Position numbers and translations under genes: made by a program
Source of the DNA: Pollenia angustigena
Taxonomy: Eukaryota; Arthropoda; Insecta; Diptera; Polleniidae
Reading direction: 5' to 3'
Assembly (NCBI GenBank): GCA_930367215.1
Contig: OV884059.1
Span: 63,459,393 to 63,523,392, forward strand
DNA: 64,000 nt
Shown: piece after piece, positions 57,081-64,000 of the stretch
How the letters are laid out: every line of letters begins with the position of its first letter
Numbering within the stretch: position 1 is the stretch's first letter
The notes under the pieces: model-generated
The model's input: the letters and a program-made list of their open reading frames with translations, nothing else
Told to the model about the DNA's origin: nothing
Database searches by the model: none

Positions 57081-57379
57081 TTTTAGCAAAATTTCAAAAT
57101 TTTTGTTATATCAAAAACCATTCAAAATTTGAAAATTCAAATCCAAAAATTTTATAAATAACTACATAAGTTTACATATTCAGCCAATTATGAATACAAA
57201 TTCCCCGTGAGCTTTTTCCCTTTTTTACAATTGAATTTACAAAGCAAAAAACTTCCCTCCCGTGGAAGTTTTTTTTAGGCTGATTAAAATAAATTTTCTG
57301 CCTTTTTGTTTAAACTTAATATACCAGTTAAGTTCTCCTTTCAATAGTTATCAGTTATTTCTTTTTGTTCTTATTCTAG

Positions 57380-57458
57380 TTTTACAAATCCCAGGATCAG
57401 TTCTGTTGGAACAACTGACACGAATTTCCCGCAGGGAAGTTACACAGCAAATACATAG
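57380..57458 (+). other. Candidate 3' exon after a pyrimidine tract
   Basis: A pyrimidine-rich run ends in CTAG at 57379. The downstream sequence is open in two frames for 25-28 codons before TAG at 57456 or a later stop near 57466. One frame reads IPGSVLLEQLTRISRREV. It could be a terminal exon for the donor at 47324, but the frame cannot be chosen and chance is likely. Confidence 0.15.
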
Positions 57459-57581
57459 GATTACTTAGTGCGATATGAATAATCTTCTATATATATATAC
57501 ATTAGACTGGTGGCATCTTGTATTGGATTTTTTTTTTAATTTAATTGTTTGCGCTGCTTAAAATATGAGGTTTGGTGTAAA

Positions 57582-57699
57582 CAACTTTTGATTTTATGTA
57601 TTCACAAAAGACGAAAAATTTATATGGCGGTTTAATAAAATTTTTAAATTAATTACAATTTTTCGTCTTTTGTGAATACATAAAATCAAAAGTTGTTAA
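57582..57699 (+). repeat. Internal hairpin with 38-base perfect arms
   Basis: CAACTTTTGATTTTATGTAT followed by TCACAAAAGACGAAAAA is mirrored exactly at 57659-57698, with about 40 bases between. This is a strong potential RNA hairpin within the long-TIR element. Confidence 0.85.
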
Positions 57700-57911
57700 C
57701 AGATTTTAATCATTTATAGCTTGTTTTGTTTGCAATGTTGTTTTTTATATGACCGTATAAAATTAGAAGCCTAGCTGCATTTTTCAATTTTTTATGAATT
57801 TTTAAAAACAAAAATTCCGAAATTTTAATAAAAAAATTATTTTTTTTACCAGAAAAAAAATAATGTTTCTAAAGCGACTGCGCATATAAGAAAAACGTTT
57901 CTTTCTTAAAG

Positions 57912-58190
57912 TAAATTTTATTGCGGAATTTCGGTTTTTTTAGTTTTTCAGTAAGCTAAAGCGTTTTTGAGTTGCGCGAATATATGTTGTGCAACCTCCT
58001 TAATTTTCGAAATAACGGTATATCTCGAAAACCAAAGCCAACATAGAGAAAAAAGTTTAAACTTTCTTAAAGTAAATTTTATTGCGGAATTTCGGTTTTT
58101 TTAGTTTTTCAATTAGCTAAAGCGTTTTTGAGCTGCGCGAATATATGTTGTGCAACATCCTTAATTTTCGAAATAACGGTATATCTCGAA
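57912..58190 (+). repeat. Tandem duplication, unit about 150 bases
   Basis: Two near-identical units share CTTTCTTAAAGTAAATTTTA, TTGCGGAATTTCGG and AATAACGGTATATCTCGAAA. The first runs about 57908-58050, the second 58060-58195. An inverted relative is at 56886-57080. Confidence 0.85.
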
Positions 58191-58964
58191 AACCAAAGCT
58201 AACCAAAAAAACGGCTAGCACCACTGGATTCAGCGACCCCGAATTAGGTTAAAAATCTTTCGTTCGTATCATACTAAAATATTAAACAGCTTTAATCTAT
58301 CTATACAATATATAATTTCTTAGTATGTCAGGATGTTTGCATGTATGTCCTATTCTTTCCGCAACTTTCTGAAGCCATCTGATGACATAGGAAGCTGAAA
58401 TTTGGCACACTTGAAGTACTTTCTCTGCGGAAGATCGTAACGAAACCATATTTTTGATTTTCGGCTTTTCAACTAGTATAACTATAAAGATCTGATAGAA
58501 AATATGTTTTTTTTTTTATAATATGGGATACTTTGGGCCCCACCCGGCACGGCTAGGCACCGTCGGATTGACCTGAAAAATTAGATCAGGATTTCTTACA
58601 CCAAACCTCATATTTTAAGCAGCGCAAACAATTAAATTAAAAAAAAAAATTGCGACCAGTCTAATATACATACATACTTTGAAGTCACCACTAACTGCGA
58701 AAACGGGTAGACCGATTTCAACAAAAATATTTGTGTACGTTGGGAATATTCTGTAGATGGTTTATGTAAAGTTTGCATGAAATCGGCCCGGAGATATGGC
58801 ATTTAGATTTTCCTGTATATTCCCATACAAATTTCAATAAAATGCCCTTAATTTTGAGCTCCTTCGAAACGGCTTGACTGATTTTTATGAAATTTTGTAT
58901 GTGTTTTTTTAGGTATGAGAATAGGTCGTAGAGTACATTTTAGATCGCTAGATGGCGCAAAATA

Positions 58965-59850
58965 GGGCATAAGCTCCGCCTCCCTGTGTCTTCTTCGCTA
59001 ATCAACATGTTTTCTTAAAATTTGGCATGCAGCCACTTTAACATCTGAAAGAAAATAGGGAACAGGGCGTGAAATAGGGCTATTGGGGTAAAAGCTCCCC
59101 CTCCATACATCTGTTTAACAAATCCACCGATTTTCTTGAAATTTTGCAGGCAAATAGTGTTATATCTGGAAAGAACTATAGCCTAAAATTTTTATTATTT
59201 AGGGCAATAGATGTAAAAGCTACCCCTCCCCAATCTTTTAAACAAATTAATCGGATTTCTTTAAATTTGGCATGCAGACAATGTAACATCTGAAAAGAAA
59301 TAGAGAAAAGGGCGTCAGATAGGGCAATAGCGGTAAAAGCTCCCCTCCCCTATATCTTTTGAACTAATGAACGGGTTTCCCTAAAATTTAGCATGCAGAC
59401 ACTGTAACATCTAAAAGGAAATAGGGAATAGGATGTGAAATAGGGCAAGAAGGGAAAAAGTGCCCCCTCCCAATATCTTCTTGAAATTTCGCAGCAAAAT
59501 AGTGTTGCAACTGGAAAGTACTATAGCCTATAGTTTTTATTATTTAGGGCGTGAAGCAGGAGGGGTAAAGCTCCTTTCCCTATATCTTCTTAGCTAATCA
59601 ACCGGTTTTTTTTTAAATTTGGCATGTAGACACTGAAACATCTGAAAGAGAAAGAGCATGAAATAGGGCAAGAGGAGTAAGGGCTCCCCCTCCCTAACTA
59701 ATGAACTGATTTTCTTGAAATTTGGCTGGCAAACAGTGTAACATCTGGAAAGAACGAAAGCCTGTAATATTTGTTATCTTTTAAATAATCAACCGGTTTT
59801 CTTTAAATTTGGCATGCAGATACTGTAACATCTGAAAGAAATAAGTTATA
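58965..59850 (+). repeat. Degenerate tandem array in the Helitron body, about 110-bp units
   Basis: The word AAATTTGGCATGCAG or a variant (TTTTGCAGGCAAATAG) occurs at about 59024, 59137, 59262, 59380, 59486, 59611, 59716 and 59800. AACATCTGAAAG, AAATAGGGCAAGAGGGG and TAAAAGCTCCCCTCCC words recur between. Two unit types partly alternate, giving a higher-order period of about 235 bases. Confidence 0.8.
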
Positions 59851-59884
59851 TGGCAAAACAACGTTTGCCGGGCCAGCTAGTTAA

Positions 59885-60215
59885 ATATAAAATTAACAAT
59901 CAAAAAAAAAAAATTATTTATTACATATAAGTTTTACACCTGAATTTAGATTACAACACGTGTGATTTTAAAAGCACGTGATTTAAAATCACGTGGCTTT
60001 CAGATCAGGCCCGATATTAAATTTTTTTTAGATGCCTACAAGAGCTTTCGCAGCAAATAACAATACAAACCAGGTTGTCACTAAATTTAAATGTTATTTT
60101 AAACTTTAAAATTGTACATATGAATAAGCAAAAATCAATTACAGTAGTTTTGACTTAACTGCCTTTTGTTTACGTGCACTTTTGACTTAACTGCACAAAA
60201 TTGATAATTTTTGGA
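59885..60215. other. No assignable gene
   Basis: AT-rich. A small palindromic AATCACGTG cluster at 59950-60000 resembles 6640-6680. Nothing else is recognised. Confidence 0.4.
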
Positions 60216-60321
60216 GTTATTTTTATTTATTTATTTATTTAAATTTAATTATATAATACAATTATAGTAATTAAATAAGGGAGGAGTAATAGCTGCCAAG
60301 GCTTTCAACTCCGAATTTTAA

Positions 60322-61347
60322 TTATATTCGATTTTTTAAATTATTTTCTATCAAAAATTTGCAAATGAGATTGATATTGTTGTTAGATGTATCTTTTAAT
60401 AATTCAGTAGGAATATTTGATCCAAAGATTTTTTTTCTGGAATGATAGTAAGTGGAGCATTCGTTTACAAGGTGTGCAATGTTAAGCTGCGTATTACAGG
60501 TTGAACACTGTGGAGCTGGTTTCTTGTCTAAGAGATGTTGGTGTGAGAGTTTACTGTGGCCTAACCTGAGTCTTGTTATGATATTGGTTTTGAATCTTGA
60601 GCAGGAGTTCGGATATAAGGGGTTTTTTCCAAGGAAATTAGTGTTTTTGTAGCTATGTTGGTATTCATCCCATTTACTGTTATGAGATGCTTCCAAATTG
60701 GAGTAAATTGCATTGGTAATATCCCTTGGTTCCCATGTGGCGAAATTTTTTAGTGGTCTATTTTTAGCTTCATTGGCAGTTTTATCAGCATACTCATTTC
60801 CGGGAATCCCTACGTGGGATGGAACCCACATCAATTTAATCTTGTTTTGATTAGCAATGAGGGTATTTCGAATATTGTTAATTAAGGGGGTGTCAAGTTT
60901 AGTGTTCTGAGTTGCGAGAATAGTGGAAAGGCTGTCAGTACAAATTATATATTTAGAATTATCTTTTGTTGCAGCTTGGATTCCAATAAGTATTGCTAAA
61001 GCTTCTGCAGTGAAATTAGAACAGTGATTATCAATGTATCCACATCTGATAATTTTGTTGTTTTGTTGGGTGACTGCAAATGTTGTAAAGAGTTGGGATT
61101 TGGAACCGTCAGTATACAGAAAATTCCAGTTTTGATTTGTAAAGTGTTCAAAAGTAGCTTTAAACTCTTGTTGATAAACTGTAGCTGGTGTTATTGCTTT
61201 AGCCATGTTAATCATAGAAGAGATGTACGAGGAATTTTGCAGTAACCAAGGGGGTTCCGTTGGTTGTTTAAGTAGTAGTAGTCGAAGTTGAAGGTCAATA
61301 TTGCGCGAAAATTGTATGCATCTTGAAATGGTGGACTCGATTCTATG
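60322..61347 (-). CDS. I-like LINE ORF2, RNase H and C-terminal part (shifted frame)
   Basis: This is the carboxyl part of the LINE polyprotein. RNase H degrades the RNA strand of the RNA/DNA hybrid during integration. Counting from the methionine at 61215, the four catalytic acids are visible: YTDGSK (Asp36), TAEALA (Glu71), ICTDSLS (Asp94) and GNEYADKTA (Asp144). A C-x2-C-x7-H-x4-C knuckle (CSTCNTQLNIAHLVNEC, 237-253) follows. The open frame begins at about 61347, directly after the A10 run that ends the preceding frame. It has no own start and is best seen as one protein with the upstream ORF. It ends at TAA 60322. Confidence 0.9.
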   Translation of the reverse strand, partial: HRIESTISRCIQFSRNIDLQLRLLLLKQPTEPPWLLQNSSYISSMINMAKAITPATVYQQEFKATFEHFTNQNWNFLYTDGSKSQLFTTFAVTQQNNKIIRCGYIDNHCSNFTAEALAILIGIQAATKDNSKYIICTDSLSTILATQNTKLDTPLINNIRNTLIANQNKIKLMWVPSHVGIPGNEYADKTANEAKNRPLKNFATWEPRDITNAIYSNLEASHNSKWDEYQHSYKNTNFLGKNPLYPNSCSRFKTNIITRLRLGHSKLSHQHLLDKKPAPQCSTCNTQLNIAHLVNECSTYYHSRKKIFGSNIPTELLKDTSNNNINLICKFLIENNLKNRI

Positions 61348-63997
61348 TTTTTTTTTTATAGTTAATTGCTCTTGAAGTTATTTCAAACATCATTTTATTG
61401 TGACTGGTGAAGAATTTTGGTATTAGTTTATAGGTGAGCTTGTAAGTGCGATCTTCAATAGAAGGCATTCCGGCTTCAACCAGTAGGTTTATCGTTGGGC
61501 TAGTACGAAAAGCTCCGATACTGTAACGGATGGCAGCGTGGTAGGGTGTTTTGATTAGTTTTATGTGGGACGGAGCACACCATCCGTAGATTGGGAGACC
61601 ATAATCAATTTTTGAGAGGACAATAGAACGAGTAATGTTTATCATCGTAGATATGTGTATGTTGAAGTTTTTTGACGTAAGGTACTTTATAATATTAAGC
61701 CTGTCATTTAGATTTTTCCTAAGTTGTATACAGTGTTCCTTAAATGTGAAACGTTTATCAAATACTATCCCTAGGATACGCAAGTGGTAAACTCGTTTTA
61801 TAATAATATTGTTATATTCAAGGTCGAAATGGTCACAGTTAAATTTAAGACAAATGTGTAATAGAGAACATTTTTCAATAGCCAATTTTGCACCTGATAC
61901 TAAGCACCAGTTGTCTATATCTTTAAGAATTTTTAAAAAGACTTGTTTTGCGCTGTTATTATCTTTTACTTTGGTAAATATAATTGCATCATCCGCATAA
62001 ATTGCGTGTTCGACATTTTTATAGCTGGAAATGATTTTGCTAAATTGATTAAAAGCGATTATGAATAATATAACCGATAGCGGAGAACCTTGTGGTATTC
62101 CATTGTGCAGAGGAAAAGTCTTAGATTGGTGGCCATTTATTCTTACATAAAATTTCCGATTTGTTAAAAAACTTTTTATTATAGAGAACATGTTATTTCC
62201 TAATTTCCAATCTGCTAGTTGTTGGAGTATTACATGGATTCCAATACGATCAAATGCTCTCTCGAAGTCAGTTGATAATATATTTATATGATTTTTACTC
62301 GATAATGCATTAGAAATAAAATGTTGGATGTATAATAGCACATCGTCAGTACCCTGTTTTTTCATAAAGGCTACTTGATTGGGGGTTATGAAACTGTTGG
62401 CCGTTAAGAACCACATCAACCTTCTGGAAATTATTTTTTCAAGTATCTTGCTCAAACAAGGTAACAGGGATATTGGCCTGTAACCAGATATGGAGTAAGT
62501 ATCTTTATTGGGTTTTGATATGGGAACAACGGATGCAATTTTCCAAGCTTGCGGGTAGACATTTGAGGTGAATATATTATTGTAGACCATAAGGAGGTGT
62601 TTTGTTGATGACTTGTTAAAATTTTTTAGCATTGGATAGGTGATTCGGTCAGCTCCTGGTGTTTTACCTTTTGTAACGTGCAATGCGTCTTCCAGTTCTA
62701 CTATGTTAATAGGGATTTCTATTTTTTTTGCGTGAATGTTTATATGCAGGGGATTGTAAGTTTGATTGATAATATTACATTTGGCTGATTGAAAGTAGGT
62801 GGAAAAGTTGCAATTGTCTGATAAAGAAGACCAGTATTTCGCGAAAGCGTTAGCAATCGCATCTGGAGAAGATAGCATGCCAGAGTCGGATTTTAGGTAT
62901 TTTATAGAATTGCGGTATTTTGCGCCGGATAAGAGTTTTACGTCGTTCCAAATACGTTGGGATGTAGAGTTGGGGTTAATATTTGATGTGATTTTTGTTA
63001 TACTTTCAGCTTTACATATCTTAACGGCTCTTCTGAACTTTGAGTTGGACTTTTTGTAAAGTATTAGGTTGGTGTCATTTCTATTTCTTTTATAATTATG
63101 CCAAAGTTTTTGTTTTTCATTTCTGAGTTCTTGTAATTTAGCGTTCCACCACATCACACGAGGCATATTACGTTTTTGAATAGTTTGAGGTATAGATTGG
63201 TTGGCGGCAGATCTAATGCTTTTAACAATTGATGCCGCTTGCTGATTAATATTGTATGATACTTTTAAATTGGATATATTATGTTCGCAAAGCTTTTGAA
63301 ATAAGAACCAATTCGCATAATCTGTTTTAAATTTAGGTAAATATTTGCATTTAAATTGGTTTGTACTTTTCTCAATACTTATTAGGATGGGGAAGTGATC
63401 GCTTCCATGAAGATTATCAAGTGTATTCCAAGAACAGAGTGCAGCAAGTTGGGGGGAGCAAAATGTTATATCTACGTGAGTGAAAGTGTGGTGGGTTGAG
63501 AAGTGTGTGGGTTTGACGTTATTAAGTGTTATTAGGTTTTCGTTCAAAATGAAATTTTCCATAACTTTACCCCTGAAATTGGATGTACTTGAGCCCCAAA
63601 AATTGCTCCAAGCATTAAAATCTCCAGAGAAAAATAGCGGCGTGTTTGCGTTGTTTAAAATACGCTTTAAATTCGCTATGGATATAGGTTGATTAGGGGG
63701 TATATACGTATTAACAAATGAGAACATTAAGTCTGTTTGAACTTCAATGGTTATAGAGGCAGTGTCATGGTCAAGATACATTAATTTGTGGGGTATCGTT
63801 TTTTTAATAAGTATACCAATGCCCTGTTTAGCATTGTTATTACAGGATAAATTGTGAAAAAAACCATTATATTGTTTTGGATAAATTATGTTAGTGGTGT
63901 TGTTAGGGATGTGTGTTTCTTGAATAGAAATAATATCAGGATTATGATCCTTTATTATTAATTGTAGTTCATGATAATTATTAGCAAGGCCGTTCAT
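61343..63997 (-). CDS. I-like LINE ORF2, endonuclease and reverse transcriptase (5' end outside window)
   Basis: The 884-codon frame begins a few residues into the endonuclease; the true start lies beyond 64000. The APE-type endonuclease shows IISIQETHIP (Glu27), SGDFNAWSNFWG (124-135) and GSDHFP (198-203). RT motifs follow: KGKTPGADRITYPML (443-457), YRPISLLPCLSKILEKI (506-522), FERAFDRIG (578-586, catalytic Asp583), GIPQGSPLS (633-641) and YADDAIIF (667-674). The thumb has RILGIVFDKRFTFKEH (about 712). The frame ends at TAG 61343, just after ten T on the + strand (61348-61357). Nine would join it to the RNase H frame, so the stop is probably a one-base mutation or base-calling error. Confidence 0.93.
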   Translation of the reverse strand: MNGLANNYHELQLIIKDHNPDIISIQETHIPNNTTNIIYPKQYNGFFHNLSCNNNAKQGIGILIKKTIPHKLMYLDHDTASITIEVQTDLMFSFVNTYIPPNQPISIANLKRILNNANTPLFFSGDFNAWSNFWGSSTSNFRGKVMENFILNENLITLNNVKPTHFSTHHTFTHVDITFCSPQLAALCSWNTLDNLHGSDHFPILISIEKSTNQFKCKYLPKFKTDYANWFLFQKLCEHNISNLKVSYNINQQAASIVKSIRSAANQSIPQTIQKRNMPRVMWWNAKLQELRNEKQKLWHNYKRNRNDTNLILYKKSNSKFRRAVKICKAESITKITSNINPNSTSQRIWNDVKLLSGAKYRNSIKYLKSDSGMLSSPDAIANAFAKYWSSLSDNCNFSTYFQSAKCNIINQTYNPLHINIHAKKIEIPINIVELEDALHVTKGKTPGADRITYPMLKNFNKSSTKHLLMVYNNIFTSNVYPQAWKIASVVPISKPNKDTYSISGYRPISLLPCLSKILEKIISRRLMWFLTANSFITPNQVAFMKKQGTDDVLLYIQHFISNALSSKNHINILSTDFERAFDRIGIHVILQQLADWKLGNNMFSIIKSFLTNRKFYVRINGHQSKTFPLHNGIPQGSPLSVILFIIAFNQFSKIISSYKNVEHAIYADDAIIFTKVKDNNSAKQVFLKILKDIDNWCLVSGAKLAIEKCSLLHICLKFNCDHFDLEYNNIIIKRVYHLRILGIVFDKRFTFKEHCIQLRKNLNDRLNIIKYLTSKNFNIHISTMINITRSIVLSKIDYGLPIYGWCAPSHIKLIKTPYHAAIRYSIGAFRTSPTINLLVEAGMPSIEDRTYKLTYKLIPKFFTSHNKMMFEITSRAINYKKKT

Positions 63998-64000
63998 ATT

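Larger units (their letters stand above)
57501..58665 (+). mobile_element. Long-TIR element inserted in the Helitron
   Basis: Arms of about 75 bases start ATTAGACTGGT and include TTTAATTTAATTGTTTGCGC and TGCTTAAAATATGAGGTTTG, mirrored at 58590-58665. TATACA on both sides may be a duplication but the flanks are TA-repetitive. Inside are a perfect hairpin (57582-57699) and a tandem pair (57912-58190). No transposase is recognised. Confidence 0.8.
57483..59880 (+). mobile_element. Helitron-like element, interrupted
   Basis: The 5' part reads TCTTCTATATATATATAC after an A. The 3' end has a hairpin (GGCAAA-ACAACG-TTTGCC at 59852-59869), then GGGCCAGCTAG, followed by T. A 5' TC, a hairpin near a CTAG end and insertion between A and T are the hallmarks of Helitrons. 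There is no Rep/helicase, so it is non-autonomous. A long-TIR element (57501-58665) separates the first 18 bases from the body. The body contains eight degenerate repeats. Confidence 0.75.
60222..64000 (-). mobile_element. I-like LINE, 3' part (continues beyond the window)
   Basis: The - strand carries ORF2 (endonuclease, RT, RNase H, zinc-knuckle-like tail), a short 3' UTR of about 80 bases and a 3' end in (TAAA)n at 60222-60242. A simple TAA-type tail in place of poly(A), together with an RNase H domain, is typical of the I clade. The 5' part lies outside the window, so ORF1 cannot be judged. Apart from one frameshift the ORF is unbroken, so the copy is young. Confidence 0.92.

Noticed and set aside
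1..64000. CRISPR arrays, operons, phage or bacterial genes
   Set aside because: No regularly spaced repeats with unique spacers, no ribosome-binding sites with gene clusters, and eukaryotic LINE and splice features throughout.

Overview
This is AT-rich, gene-poor nuclear DNA of an animal, most likely a higher (perhaps calyptrate) fly. The reasons are Jockey-like and I-like non-LTR retrotransposons, dense small DNA transposons, a GTAAGT-type splice donor after a CAA-rich leader, and no prokaryotic gene organisation. The species cannot be fixed from sequence alone. There are no operons, rRNA genes, CRISPR arrays or credible functional tRNAs.

Most recognisable content is nested transposable elements. 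Only two coding units are long and open. One is a 5'-truncated Jockey-type LINE on the + strand (30649-33307) with an unbroken endonuclease/reverse transcriptase ORF and a poly(A) tail. The other is an I-like LINE on the - strand (60222 to beyond 64000) with endonuclease, reverse transcriptase and RNase H; its last part is put out of frame by one base in an A10 run. Older coding fossils are a non-LTR RT cut by four insertions (35985-39205), RT scraps at 22575-23055 and 33600-33850, hAT-like transposase remnants at 13946-14310 and 42935-44500, and an internally deleted Tc1/mariner element (29121-29687).

The rest is mainly non-autonomous DNA transposons whose ends can be placed by terminal inverted repeats (TIRs) and target-site duplications (TSDs). 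(1) More than a dozen elements with 3-bp TTA/TAA/TAT duplications, consistent with PIF/Harbinger, have largely unrelated TIRs (6813, 8273, 8935, 9671, 12062, 17867, 18703, 23099, 26387, 26597, 28797, 37653, 43245, 49807, 50136, 54109). (2) Six hAT elements have exact 8-bp duplications (9866, 11859, 16687, 27724, 36083, 51121). (3) TA-flanked Tc1/mariner-type elements lie at 5404, 15104, 29121, 41177 and 43832. (4) A Helitron-like element (57483-59880) is interrupted by a long-TIR element. Nesting gives relative ages at several places, above all 9480-11203, 11859-14467, 35985-39205 and 42935-44500.

The best candidate host sequence is 45.4-47.7 kb. It has few recognisable elements and contains a CAA-rich leader-like stretch ending in a short open exon and a GTAAGT donor at 47324. 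If real, much of the right half of the window is intron of an unidentified + strand gene. Large tracts (for example 1810-4400, 7283-8272, 24986-26383, 39206-41170, 47330-48970, 55110-56880) hold nothing I can assign.
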